64,000 bases of DNA. It comes from Strigamia acuminata (taxonomy: Eukaryota; Arthropoda; Chilopoda; Geophilomorpha; Linotaeniidae). The stretch covers positions 13,640,001 to 13,704,000 of the forward strand of contig OX442319.1 of the NCBI GenBank assembly GCA_949358305.1, read 5' to 3'. Positions 39,673 through 52,300 of this stretch are shown here, piece after piece. The notes beneath the pieces were generated by a model that worked only from the letters and a program-made list of their open reading frames with translations, made no database searches and had not been told where the DNA came from. The position numbers and the translations under genes are program-made. The stretch's first letter is position 1. Each line of letters begins with the position of its first letter.

Positions 39673-40496
39673 ATGATGCGTTCAATCGTCGTTTATTGCA
39701 TCCTTGCCTTAGCTCTGGTTTATGCAGAAGACCAAACGTCAGAAGACTGTAATAAATCCGTAGACGAAGTGTTATTGCGTGCTAATGAGCGAATGAAATA
39801 GTAAGAAGTGATAGTAATCAAATAAATCCAAGAGACTTGAGCAAGAAATTTTCTTTTTCAGCGCTACCGTGCTAATGTCAGGATTCTCTAGATGTAACCA
39901 ATGCAAGCTGCAGCCTTCAACAACCGTCGAGAGGACTGCTGATGTTCGCTTCACATCAGTACCAGCGACTGATGGTGATGAGGACATCCATTTACATACG
40001 CTCCAATTAATGGTCCCAAAGATAGTTGTCATTTGTGCTTGCAGGTAAGTTAAGACATGTTAAGACCTACAATTCGACTCAATAAGCTTATGTAAACGTA
40101 GCAGTTAGCACTGCAAGTGGAGCAAAAAGGGCGGGAATGACGTAAGAAAATGTCGTCAAACTGCTGATATATTTTTATTTCTTTTTTCTCAGCGTTGATG
40201 GTGTCGAAGGAGGAGCTCTAGTGACGATTTCATACTCAGGGCCTCGTTTCTCAATTGACTATAAGAGTAAGAAATCAAACATTAACAGAGGCATCGTAAG
40301 AGATGCCATCATTGATACTTCGTACGACGGAAAGGCGGCTTTAGATTGCGAAGACACATCTGACGGGAACAGAGTTTGCGAAGTTTTGAAAAATCCAGAC
40401 AACTCAAACGAAATTAATTCACATCTGGCGAATTATCTGAAGGAATTTGTCATGCATCTGCAAGACTTTAGAGTTCTAGGCATATACTGTCAATAA
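39673..40496 (+). CDS. Small secreted protein of unknown family (3 exons, 204 aa)
   Basis: Exons 39673-39800, 39862-40044 and 40193-40496; phases agree and both introns have good GT-AG ends (61 and 148 nt). The first residues MMRSIVVYCILALALVYA form a classical signal peptide, probably cut after YAEDQ's Ala. The rest has no membrane segment. Eight Cys follow the leader, including CNQC and CAC, and the last residues are GIYCQ, which suggests disulfide bonds. I recognise no domain; the size and pattern would fit a small lipid-binding or cystatin-like fold, but I see no proof. It lies 270 bp upstream of the BMP-like gene on the same strand; both have TATA boxes. Confidence 0.8.
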
Positions 40497-40714
40497 GATT
40501 AAGTTTATTGTCCACTCAATAAATAATTAATAAATAATTTAAAATTCTGTGCGCTTGCTATTTCTTTCCTCACAATTCACACACAAATATGAATGATGAT
40601 GCAATTAATAGGTTAATTTCCCTGAACGTACCCAAGCTAATCCGAAGGAAATGACCCCCCAATATCCCTCCCACTCCCAGGAAATTCAATATTTAATCCC
40701 CTCAAAGCCAAAAC

Positions 40715-40722
40715 TATAAAAG
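40715..40722 (+). promoter_or_regulatory. TATA box of the BMP-like gene
   Basis: TATAAAAG followed 32 bases later by a TCACT initiator-like site (40747-40751) and, about 19 bases after that, the start codon. This implies a very short 5' UTR. Confidence 0.75.
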
Positions 40723-40765
40723 CAAACCTCTGCCAACCAAACACCATCACTCTCGAGTCTCAACC

Positions 40766-41752
40766 ATGCAGTCCACACTCGGACTAACACTCCTCGTCGC
40801 TCTGTTGGCGTCCAGCACGTCCATCCCTCTCCCAACTCCGCCCTCGCAGCCGATTCCCCTCTACATGCTCCGCCTCTACCAACAACTCACCGAAGAAACG
40901 GAGCCGGCGCACTGCGGCCACAAAACCACCAGAAACCTCCAAGATCTTGGCCAACCACTCACTTGCCAGGAATACCAACTGCAATTCAACCTCACCGCGA
41001 TCCCCGACGACGACGAGAACGTCCTACAGGCAGCCCGGATCCACTTGGAACTAACCAAAGACCTGCACCACTGGCGCGCAACGAATTCATTCACTCGAAG
41101 CAGTTTCCGTCTCCATTTGGGTCACGGGGCCCGAAAAACCCGCGTTATCCGATGCGAGGACGAGCCGGAAGTGGGCGGACGTGAAATCGTGTTCGACGTG
41201 ACGCAAATCGCGCGGGAAATTCGAGAAAACGGATCCGGAAACGTCGATTTCACGTTGGTGATCGACGGCGAGCCGCCATTGCCCGCTTGTCCGCCGGATG
41301 CGATCCAATTCGAGGCGATGATGGAGGTGGAAACGGCGTCGTTGGAGCAGATTAGTTGTGAGCAAGATGGCGGAGATGCGATTTTGGTGCGACGGAAGCG
41401 GTTGGCGCCGGCTGGTGGCGGTGAGGTGAAAAACGCGAGCGGGGTTTGTCAGCGGTTTCCGCTCGCCATTAATTTCCGGGAGATCGGTTGGGACAGTTGG
41501 GTGGTGGCGCCGGCCACTTATAATGCGTATTTTTGCGGCGGGACGTGTCCGTTTCCGATTAACGATCATTTGAATGCGTCGAATCACGCGGTCGTGCAGA
41601 ACCTCATGCATTCGTTCCAGCCGTATGTGCCGCCCGCGTGTTGCGCGCCGACCAAGTTGGCGCCGATGTCCATGTTGTATTACGAACATAACAGCTCGCT
41701 GGTGTTGAAGACCTATGAAGATATGGTGGTTGATGAATGTGGGTGTCAATAG
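40766..41752 (+). CDS. BMP-like TGF-beta family ligand (single exon, 328 aa)
   Basis: Secreted dimeric growth factor that would signal through type I and type II receptor kinases. It has a signal peptide (MQSTLGLTLLVALLASS) and a short prodomain starting with the conserved YMLRLYQQL helix. A furin site RRKR (aa 209-212) is followed by a 116-residue mature part with all seven cysteines of the knot: CQRF, FCGGTC, PACC and CGCQ at the very end. BMP hallmarks are GWDSWVVAP, CPFPINDHLN, SNHAVVQ and MLYYEHN. It is BMP/Dpp-like rather than activin-like (no extra N-terminal Cys pair). One N-glycosylation site lies in HLNAS. The prodomain is shorter than in typical BMP2/4 and there are no introns, so this is a diverged member; I cannot name the orthologue. 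AATAAA at 41846-41851. Confidence 0.93.
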   Translation: MQSTLGLTLLVALLASSTSIPLPTPPSQPIPLYMLRLYQQLTEETEPAHCGHKTTRNLQDLGQPLTCQEYQLQFNLTAIPDDDENVLQAARIHLELTKDLHHWRATNSFTRSSFRLHLGHGARKTRVIRCEDEPEVGGREIVFDVTQIAREIRENGSGNVDFTLVIDGEPPLPACPPDAIQFEAMMEVETASLEQISCEQDGGDAILVRRKRLAPAGGGEVKNASGVCQRFPLAINFREIGWDSWVVAPATYNAYFCGGTCPFPINDHLNASNHAVVQNLMHSFQPYVPPACCAPTKLAPMSMLYYEHNSSLVLKTYEDMVVDECGCQ

Positions 41753-42256
41753 AATTTTTTATTTTTTTTTTAGTAATACGGTATATAATATATTTTAATT
41801 TATTTTAATTTATTGAGATTTTTGTATTGTAGTGAAGTATTGATAAATAAATTTTTTGAGAGATTTTAAATTGTAGTTTCCATTTTTTGATTTGGATTGC
41901 AGAATTACCGAATATGGGTTCGATAACTCAAAATACCGCAAAGTAGTGAACGGCACTATATCGCATGTCGGTAGAATTCAATAACACTATGGACATGAGG
42001 TGTTTTTTAATATGGGCTTTCAGAAAATGTAAAAATCCCACTCACTTGTCACTGCACTTGACCTTTAACGCATTAAGCGATACTTCCAGTTATGTCTGTC
42101 AATTCTTGTTTCTAGACTGTCAAAACAAAAAAACAATAACCGACTAAATCAGCACTAGTATAAATGTATTTTAATGGAAATGGTACAATAAAATACATTA
42201 TTATATTGTTTAATAAAAAAAATACACATTGAAAGAACTGGTTATTTAGCAAATTC

Positions 42257-42316
<60 letters not shown>

Positions 42317-43100
42317 TTATATTGTCACAAATGATCATATAGCTAGTGATCAAAACAAAGGGTTAAAAGTGAACATTGTTGAATAAGAAGCATGTCCCTG
42401 ACAAAATTGTTTGCTGCACAAGAGGTAAGGGTTTTTATATTTCACCTGAGATGTTGAATTGAATAAATACAAAGAACTGAGGATGGGAAAAAAAGAAAAC
42501 CCATTTAATTACTGTAGAAGGACATGCTTCTTATCACGTAAAAATCAAAAATTATAAAATAACAAATTTAAAAAAGAAAAAAGAAAAAGTCACTTTTATT
42601 TACATTCTTTCTTAATCTTAATACATTGAGCAATTATATAAACCATCAAATTGAAAATCGTGATTATAATATGACTGTACACTTTTCTTTTACTATGTCA
42701 GGAAAAACAATCGTCAATTATCTTAATTTCATTGCAAATGATATTGTTTTAAAGGTTTGAGAAATTAATTATTTAATTAGTTAATTAATTAATTATCATG
42801 TACATTAAATAAGTGAGTTGATACTAGAAGCCTTTGGAAAAACTGTTTGATAAAGTACTTTTGCTACGCCTTACGCCAACATTTCACTCCCACTGAGAAA
42901 AGAAAATATGCTGCAAAATGGAATGTCATGTACAGGGAACATGCACATTGTTAAGAAACCAGCAAGCTTACAACCTGAAAACAACTGAAAATGGATTTAA
43001 TTTAACAAGTAGGACTAGCAATGTCTATTATCAGTTTAGATTCTTTTTTCTGTGTTGAATGCTCATGAAATCAGTGGTTGCAAAACATTTATCAAACAAA
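41753..43100. other. Noncoding stretch after the BMP-like gene
   Basis: Contains the AATAAA at 41846-41851, a pure (AAT)n microsatellite at about 42258-42315, and a 15-bp inverted pair (ATAAGAAGCATGTCC near 42386 and its inverse near 42515). No gene seen. Confidence 0.6.
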
Positions 43101-43944
43101 TCACCGGTCAAGCTCTTTTACTGCCATTTGTTAGGGCCAAAATCGAGTTTCATCAATGCATGTATTTTATAGCACCGGTAAAAATTTAAAAACAACTGGG
43201 CCGGTTAAATCAATTTGCACTGGACCGGTGAAATCAATAAGGACTGGACCGGTAAAATTCATTGTTAACCGGACCAGTTTAAAACATCATGAACTGGACT
43301 GGTGAAAATTATCATGAGCCAGATCGGTTGAAAATCTAAAATGAACCGGACCGGTTGAAAATCAAACATAAACCGGACCGGACCAGTTGAAAATCATAAA
43401 TGAACCGGACCAGACCGGTTGAAAATCAAAAATAAACCGGACTGGACCAGTTGAAAATCAAATATGAACCGGACTGGACCGGTTGAAAATCAAATATGAA
43501 CCGGACTGGACCGGTTGAAAATAAAAAATGAACCGGACCAGTTGAAAATCAAACATAAACCGGATAGGACCGGACCAGTTGAAAATCATAAATGAACCGG
43601 TCCAGACCGGTTGAAAATCAAAAATAAACCCGACTGGACCAGTTGAAAATCAAATATGAACCGGACCGGACCGGTTGAAAATAAAAAATGAACCGGATCG
43701 ATGAAAATCCAAACTGAACCGGATTTGTTAAACTCAAAATAAACCGGACCGGTTGAAATCAGTTTGACTAATACAGGCAGATTCACTCAAGTATAAAGCA
43801 AAAAATTAATTCAAATATTAAAAAACAAAATTATTTAACAAAACAAATACAACTTTTATGTGCAATTGGGTGTCCACCAGGCATTGTTTGAATGCTCTTT
43901 CACTAGTTAGTGTAGCTTGCAGTAAAAGAGCTTTGACGGTACTT
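43101..43944. repeat. ACCGG-rich minisatellite enclosed by inverted ends
   Basis: About 43190-43765 repeats a unit of roughly 20-30 bp like AACCGGACCGGTTGAAAATC about 20 times. It is flanked by inverted copies of CAAGCTCTTTTACTGC and GCAGTAAAAGAGCTTTG (about 43108 and 43919), so the array may have grown inside a MITE. Confidence 0.8.
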
Positions 43945-45110
43945 GACTATTGTGCTACTTTGAATTTAATTTTTAGCAAAAGAAAAATAATTCAAATTTC
44001 GAATTTAAGAAAATATTGAAAGGTTGTACATTTATATATGTATATCGCCATTTAGAGTGGTCGGCAAATAAGTTGTTTAAGTACAGTAATAATTGACATA
44101 TTTCGTTTTATAAATGTATATCATATCAGTATATGGTTGTACAAGAATTCAGCTTAAAAACTTTCCACTATCTTGCCAGTTTAGTCACAAGTAAAAATTA
44201 GAAACATATATAGAGGTATTTCGATTGACAATGTTTTGAAAGCTTTGAAATTAACCGGAGAAAAAGAACAAAAGAAAAGAACAAACAAATATGAATAATT
44301 TAAATTTAAAAAAAAAATCAAAATTGAGCTCCTATTCAATTAAAACCAAACAATCTCACTCTCTACATTTATAATTCTCAATTATTTGACCTAGAAATTT
44401 TTTTCTGAATTATTTCACTATATATTTTCTAAATTATATAAAAATTTGTACTTGAAATATATTTTTTTAACGAAAATAACTAGAAACTAGTCGACTTCAT
44501 TATACAGTACCAAACAGTGGAGACGGAATAATTATAATCATCTAATATAATAATAATAATAATTAATAATAATTAATAATAATAATTACATAGTTTGTTT
44601 GTGATAAAAGCTGTATCTCGAAAAGTACGAGAGAGAGGTAGGAACCTGGATATTATTATTATTACTCGTCATCAATAGAAAAATATTGGCAGATTTTTAT
44701 TTTTCTTTTTTTTCTTTTAGTCAATGAAGAACTGAAATGCACAAAATTAACAAAGTTGGCCTGTAATGGTTAAACGAAGAGAAAAGAAAACCCGTTTTTG
44801 TTGTTTTTGTGTGTACTATATAGTGTGATTGATAATAACGTAGCTGGCAAAAGTTGTTTCCACACTCGGTTATAGTTGAAAGTTACATTAGTTTAGAATA
44901 TATGAAATATGTATGAGTGTAATATGTGCAGTGATCAAAGAAAAAGAAGAAAAGAAATTATGGTTAGCGGATAATTAATCAGAACATGCAATAAATACCT
45001 TTTAGAATTTTAAAAGAAGAATTTTTTGTTTCTTTTTTCCTTTTGGTTTAGGGTTGCCGAGAAGTTAAGTGGGACGTTTTTAGTTTGGGGTAAAAATTAC
45101 ATTTTTCTGC
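43945..45110. other. AT-rich stretch without recognisable genes
   Basis: Long runs of A/T, TAATAATAATT microsatellites (44550-44595) and complex unrepeated sequence. It could be part of a long 3' UTR of the receptor gene on the minus strand, but I see no firm proof. Confidence 0.4.
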
Positions 45111-45910
45111 TGGAAAATTGAGAACAAACTGAATTTCTCTGATGAAAATTGGGGAAAATTGAATTTATCTGATGAAAATTGGGGAAAAATTGAATTTTTT
45201 TGATGAAAATTGAATTTTGTTGATGAAAAATGAATCTTTTGATGAAAAATGAATTTTTTGATGAAAAACGAATTTTCTGATGAAAAACGAATTTTCTGAT
45301 GAAAAACGAATTTTCTGATAAAAAATGAATTTTTTGGATGAAAATTGAATTGTGTTGATGAAAATTGAATTTTGTTGATGAAAATTGAATTTTATTGATG
45401 AAAAATGAATTTTGTTGATGAAAAATGAATTTTGTTGATGAAAAATGAATTTTGTTGATGAAAAATGAATTTTGTTGATGAAAAATGAATTTTGTTGATG
45501 AAAATTGAATTTTGTTGATGAGAATTGAATTTTGTTGATGAAAAATGAATTTTGTTGATGAAAAATGAATTTTTTGATGAAAAATGAATTTTGTGATGAA
45601 AAATGACTTTTTTGATGAAAAATGAATTTTTTAAATGAAAATTGAATTTTGTTGATAAAAATTAAATTTTGTTGATGAAAATTGAATTTTGTTGATGAAA
45701 AATGAATTTTGTTGATGAAAATTGAATTTTGTTGATGAGAATTCAATTTTGTTGATGAAAAATGAATTTTGTTGATGAAAAATGAATTTTCTGATGAAAA
45801 TTAAATTTTTTGAATGAAAATTAAATTTTTTGGATAAAAATTGAATTTTTTGAAGAGAAATTGAATTTTTTGAAGGGAAATTGAATTTCTTGTAGAATAA
45901 TTCAATTTTT
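45110..45910. repeat. 20-bp minisatellite, AAAAATGAATTTTGTTGATG type
   Basis: About 38 copies with drift at both ends. Frames rich in His, Gln, Asn, Ser and Phe on the minus strand (up to 193 codons) are artefacts. Confidence 0.96.
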
Positions 45911-48900
45911 TCATATTTAAAATTTAGCAGCAGATTTACAATTTTGCTGGGTCCAATCGGGTCGACCATAGAACCCGCCCCATGTCCCCGTTACAAATCC
46001 GGCAACCCTACATTCATATTTATACTTGTATATCTATACATATATCTCTCAAAACCGTAATCTGGGCACTCTCTTAAATATAATAACAATAATGCAATAA
46101 TAATAATAATTATATAATAATTATACAGCTCTTCTACTGATTTACATTTCCATAGTGTATTTACATGGTTAAAAAATGTTAATTTGTTAATAGAGCATAA
46201 AGCATTTTAACACTCCTAAAGTAGCAACGGCTGAAGGGATAACTTTCATTACAATTCACAAGAGAGAAAAAAAATTAATCAGGTACAAATGCCTTGTTCT
46301 GGGAGGAAACTTGTAAAATAAATCTATTATTTCACTAAACTAGAATATAATAAATCGTGACAAATTATCACACTCATTCAAACAATTCGGCTTTCACTAT
46401 TCCATACATTAACATCGTTAAACGGCGATGAAAGCCCCACCGCTCAAACGTGCAATCGTCTACCGTTCAGCAGCGCTTTCGTGGCACGCCACGACGCTAC
46501 GTCCGCTACATACGAACATCCAAGTTACGAACTTTCAGAGAGACGAACTTCAGATTTCTTAGCAGCGCAAAAGTTAGTTCGCGTGTTTTGTATGCCAGCT
46601 GTTGTACTTTTCGAAATACGATTTAAAAATTATTTTGTTTAATATGTACTAGGCCTGTGCGATGTTGCGATACAGTCGAACTGCGATATAATGAATACCG
46701 TATTTTCTCGATTAAGAGTCGCCCTCGTTTTGTAGCCGCCCTCGAATAGTAGCCGCACCTCAGAGAGGTGGTTTGAAATAAGAGCCGCCCTCGAATAGTA
46801 GCCACGGCTCCTATTCCAGGGCTTTTTTTTAACCAAACAGGAAACGGTTAAGGAAATATGATGATGGTTATTTGGATAGAAAAATTTAAAAAAAGTAAAA
46901 TTTCAATGAAAAAAATTAAAATTTCACTAAGAAAAATAAAATTTTAATGAAAAAAGTGAAATTTCAATCAAAAAAATGGAAATTTCAATGGAAAAAAGTG
47001 AAATTTTAATGAAAAAAGACAAATTTCAATTAAAATATGGTAAACAATTGTAATAAGAGCCGCGGCTCAGGTTGCCCATAGAACACCTTGTTAAAAAATT
47101 TTGATATAACGAACTTTTGTTATAACGAACCGATTTTTCGGATCCCTTGCGATTCGTTACAGCGAGTCTCAACTGTACATCGCAAGGCAATTTTAGATTT
47201 TCATCATCGCACATTCGTACCGATATATCGCAATCAAGTGATACTCTTGGCAAAATTTTCGCACAGGCCTATTATGTACCTTTATTAATTTCTAATAAAA
47301 AAAAAATTAAAAATGTTTTCTTTAATTAGGATTAAGAATATTTCCACCTTTGCTGGACTTACAAACAATTCAACTTGCGAAGATGTTCTCGGACAATTTA
47401 ATTCGCTGTTTGCTAGCGCTGCTGATCGGTAGTCGGGTAGCCCGGGCGAAAATCTGCGAAAACTCAACAAATGGAAGTAAAATTTCATATTTTTAAAATC
47501 AAACATTTTTCTTAGAAACAAATTTTGAAATTGTCTTTTCCGCCCACAAATTTAATCGTCTCGCGACACCCCCGCTGCCCGAAAAGGCCGGTCCTGGTTA
47601 ATATAGTATACAATATTTTGCCATCCCAATCCAACAGACTTTCGACTCTTCGTGAATGAATTTTTGCAAGGAACAAATTGAGGCAACAGAATGTAGCGCA
47701 ACACTGCGAAATACATGAAAATTTTGAGCAGTTTCACAATATTTTTTTTTTCAATATGTTGTAAGAATGTTAGTATTCTTTTTGTCTCCTTTATAATTCA
47801 AGAGTGTTTGTTTGATGATCGCATGATGATTTCCTCACAAATTTGAGTATTCCTGCATGCTTTATCCAAAGGTACCTATACAACTGCTATTGTTATCAAG
47901 CTAATGTTTAAGAGATGGCCTTTACACGCCTCTAATTTTTTACTAATCAAACAGAAGGAAATTAGAACAATAATTAATCTAGCTGTTTCCAGTGGAGTTA
48001 ACCAGAGTTTTCCCAGTACAGGGCCGGCTCGAATAACCACAATTAACGGAAAAGGGTATTTTAATTACCCCGCTTAAAGCCGCATGCCGGTATAACTCGA
48101 ATTTGACCAGACTGCCGGTAAATGAGTACAAATTGAACCAAAACAAGCTTAAAAAGCGTTTTTAGATGTCCAAAATGTAGGAAATTGGCCTAAATTTCTA
48201 TAAATTTACCCAAATTTTAATAATAACCTTCAGAATATTAAGAAAACTCAAATTTTCGGCCCAAATTCCAACATAATTATTCATCCGGGCTCTTTTAATT
48301 AGAAAAAGAAACAAAAAAAACAGCTTTTTACAGTTGGTAATCCCATTTAAATGGCATGCGGCTTACAGCCGGGTAATACGGAATCATTTTTGCTTCTAAA
48401 AATTTCATTTTTGCGCCTAAAAATTTTATTTTTGTACTTAAAAAGTGCATTTTTGTATGTAAAAAAATATTTAAATTTTTCCAAATATGTACAAAATTTA
48501 ATTAAGATGGAAAGAGAGAGAGAGGTCCTTAGTTTTCCGAGCAGTCCCTGCTTGAGAAATCAACCAATTTAGTACAAAATCAGAATTTCATCGTCAACCG
48601 CCAACATCCATCTCCGGTGGGTCCCTGACACTCGATAATTCGAGGCTCCCAAACTGTTTTTTAACTCCATTCCATCAACCAACCACATAAAATTAAAAAA
48701 TATTATAAAAATTCATTTTTTTAAAAAAAGCCAACACGGATGTCGAAACCCCGCCGGAGAACCAAAATGGCGCCGGTGACGAATAACCCACAACACTTTT
48801 ATCAACACAAAAACGTGACAATGAAATGACATAAATAAAAATAATTCCACTTTTTCCTCTTTCGCACAATTAAACATTTTCTTTCCTGGCGGCCCGTTAG

Positions 48901-49308
48901 GCCTAAAAGTCCACATTTCTACCGTGATCGAAATAACGTGCTAGAACTGTCGATTGGATGGCATTAGGTACGAAAACTGTATGATACACAATACTAACAA
49001 AGAAAATAAATTCTGTAAACTAGAGTTTATCAAGGCACACACATATACACGATTTTTTTGTTTTGTTTCTTTGTTTCGGAGATAAAAACACAAAAAACTT
49101 GTTCAATCTCTCGTCGATTTCTCTCCCCCTTTTGTACATCATTAACGCGTAGTTTAGAAATTCTAACGTGACGATTAGAAGAGGAAAAATTAAAAGAAAA
49201 TAATAAAAAAGAAATTCTTTTTTTTTTCTGAGAAATATTTCTTTTTCTCTTAAAACTTTGTACCCATTTGTGGTTTTTTTTTTTTCTGTTTCTTTTTTTT
49301 TTTCTGTT
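45911..49308. other. Noncoding stretch 3' of the receptor gene
   Basis: 46690-47075 holds a GAGCCGCCCTCGAATAGTAG-type element (ends like TACCGTATTTTCTCGATTAA) with an AAAAATTTCAATGAAAAAAG array inside. 48046-48378 is the inverted copy of the repeat at 32716. 49190-49310 is T-rich next to the receptor stop. No gene seen. Confidence 0.5.
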
Positions 49309-52300
49309 TTAAATACTCGATTCCTTCGGTGGCAATGACTGAATTATTGGCGTTATGAGGCTCACCATTGGAAGCTTGTTGTTGGATGAGGTATTAGTGA
49401 GTGATGAATATTTATTGTTGATGGTGCCGTTGGTGTTGGGCGTCGTCGTCGATCGGCTCAAATGCGATATCCTTTCCTGCACGCAGCTCGCCGACAGCCG
49501 CGCTTCGGCGTCGTGGTCCCAGCATTCTTCTATGGTGTCGCACAAGCCGGATAATAGCTGCAATGGAAAGAAAGGGTTAGGCTAGAAGTTTTCGAGGGGA
49601 ATTTTGGGCATGTTTTGTCCCGGGGTTTTGGATTTCATTTTTCATCATTTTAGACGTTTTCTGATTGATTTTTCATCATTTTAAACGTTTTCTGATTGAT
49701 TTTTCATCATTTAAAACGTTTTCTGATTTAATTTTTATCATTTTGGACTTTTTAAAATTAATTTTCTATCATTTCAGACTTTTTAAAATTAATTTTCTAT
49801 CATTTTAGACTTTTTAAAATTAATTTTCTATCATTTTAGACTTTTCTAAATTGAATTTATATCATTTTAGACTTTTTTAAATTGATTTTACATTATTTTA
49901 GACTTCTTTTGATGGATTGTTCACCATTTTAGATATATATATATATAAGTTGATTTTTTATCATTTAAATGTTACTTTGATTAATTTGTGACATGTTTAA
50001 TCATTTTAGACATCTGATCATCATTTTAGACGTTTTTTGAGGGATTTTTTTTATCGTTTTAGATTCCAAAAATGATGAATAATCCATCAACAAACATTTA
50101 AAATGAAGAAACATTGATAATAAGATGTCTAAAATAAAGAAACATTGATAATAAGATGTCTAAAATGACGAAAAATTGATAAAAAGATGTAAAAAATGAT
50201 GAAAAATAAGTTAGGAAGACATCTAAAATGATGGATCATGTCAGGTATCAATCAAAGTAACATCCAAAATGATGAAACATGTCACGCCTAGACCAACAAA
50301 ATTCGTCAGATTTCCCAGAAACGAAGCCTGAGCGGGATTGTAACCCCCAGTTCACGCCAACTTTCAAACACAGATGGTGCAAACGTTTTCCTATACATTT
50401 GCATGTTAATCGTATTTATACGTTTTCTCACCTTAAAATTCATCTTTTAGTTATTTTTTTTATCGACAAAAGGTGGGCCGGCTAAAAATTTCATCCATTT
50501 TACATTGAATGTCAAAAACAATCGACACATCTTCTGATCTCGGTCACTTCTATCGACTTTCCCGTCCTTTCGTTGGCCCTGCCAGTCCCCCATTTTTGTT
50601 TACATACCACATGTTTCTTCCAGTATTCCTTTAACTTCGGCCTAAGTTTCTTGTGAACAACTGCATCCTGCATATCTTCGAGTGCCGGATGCTGGCCGAC
50701 TTCTTCCTCAAAAGGTAGCATGTACTCGCCAACTGGACCTACATAGAACATTTTGTAACATCCAAAACACTTTAAAACTTGATGTTCCCATTTGCGGGAT
50801 GCTCCACTGACCATCTTGACTGGAACATCTTGAAAGAAGTTCCCACAGGACAAGCCCACACGCATACATATCTATCCGCAAAAATGCATCTCTCTGAAAA
50901 TTAATTGCTCCTTCAAGAACCTCGGGAGCCATGTAGCGCCGTGTCCCAACCTAAAATAAATAATCACATTTATTTTCCTGCATAAATGAATTTTTCAGAG
51001 AATTCGCGCGCATGTGCAATCAAATAAAATCATAATGCCCATGCGTGAAAAATTTGTAATGTGCAAAAATAAATTCTTAAAAGCAAAAATAAAATTTTAG
51101 GTGCAAAAATAAAATTTTAGGTGCAAAAATAAAATTTTAGGTGCAAAAATAAAATTTTAGGTGCAAAAATAAAATTTTAGGTGCAAAAATAAAATTTTAG
51201 GTGCAAAAATAAAATTTTAGGTGCAAAAATAAAATTTTAGGTGCAAAAATAAAATTTTAGGTGCAAAAATAAAATTTTAGGTGCAAAAATAAATTTTTAG
51301 GTGCAAAAATAAATTTTTAGGTGCAAAGATGAATTTTTAAATGCAAAAATGAATTTTTAAATGCAAAAATGAATTTTTAAATGCAAAAATGAATTTTTAA
51401 ATGCAAAAATGAATTTTTACATGCAAAAATAAATTTTTAAATGCAAAAATGAATTTTTAAGTGCAAAAATAAAATTTTAAGCCACGCCAGTATCACGATA
51501 TAATTACCTGCCCATGTGTTTCCCCGGGTGACTCGCCAGGTTTAAACACGAGTGCTAAACCAAAGTCGGCAATGCAAGCGGACAGATCACTTTTCAAAAG
51601 AACATTTTTGCTCTTGAAATCTCTGTGAGCCAAAGCTGGTTTGCACGACTCCGTTTTGGTTGGTGGAAGCTCCTCATGAAGGTGCATCAAGCCCTTCGCC
51701 ATTGTTTCAGAAATGTGGCACAACTCCGGCCAAGTCACCAAATTCGACTGCAACGAATAAAAACCCGTCATCACAAATGCAAACCAAAAAGAGATATTAA
51801 AAAAACTCACCTTTAAGTAATCGCTCAAAGAACCGTTCTCGTGAAAAGCGCTTATTATCCAATAGTCAGCCTGCAGGTTCTCGCCACGCTTCTCCGCTCC
51901 AATGTACGCCAACACGTTGCTGTGCTTCATTTGGGGCAGGCAAAAGATCTCCTGTTCTATTTGCCACGATTGTTTATCCTAAAACAAACCCAAAAACATA
52001 ATCAAAAGTGTTCTTTTTGTGTTTTACTTCAATTTTAAAACAAAAATGACATCATTTCCCGTTTAAACCCACGTTAAAACTTAAAATACACTCAAACTAA
52101 AATTGTTAAAACACAAGTATTTTAATTTTTGAATACAGCTAGTGTCAGGTGTATTTTGCATGCACAGAACCTCAGTATATTTAAATTTGTCATTACCTGA
52201 ACAGGAAACACTTTAACAGCAACAAATTCATTCATCATATGTGCTTTCCAGACGGCGCCGAAGCGACCTCGCGCTTTCAACTCGATCAACTGAATGGGCC

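Noticed and set aside
41087-41749. 220-codon minus-strand frame opposite the BMP-like gene
   Set aside because: Antisense shadow of the ligand coding sequence, with no domain.
45165-45969. Minus-strand frames of 112-193 codons rich in His, Gln, Asn and Phe
   Set aside because: Pure translation of a 20-bp minisatellite.
46235-47540. Several 60-80 codon frames 3' of the receptor gene
   Set aside because: No splice support, motif or codon bias; they overlap a transposon-like GAGCCGCCCTCG element.
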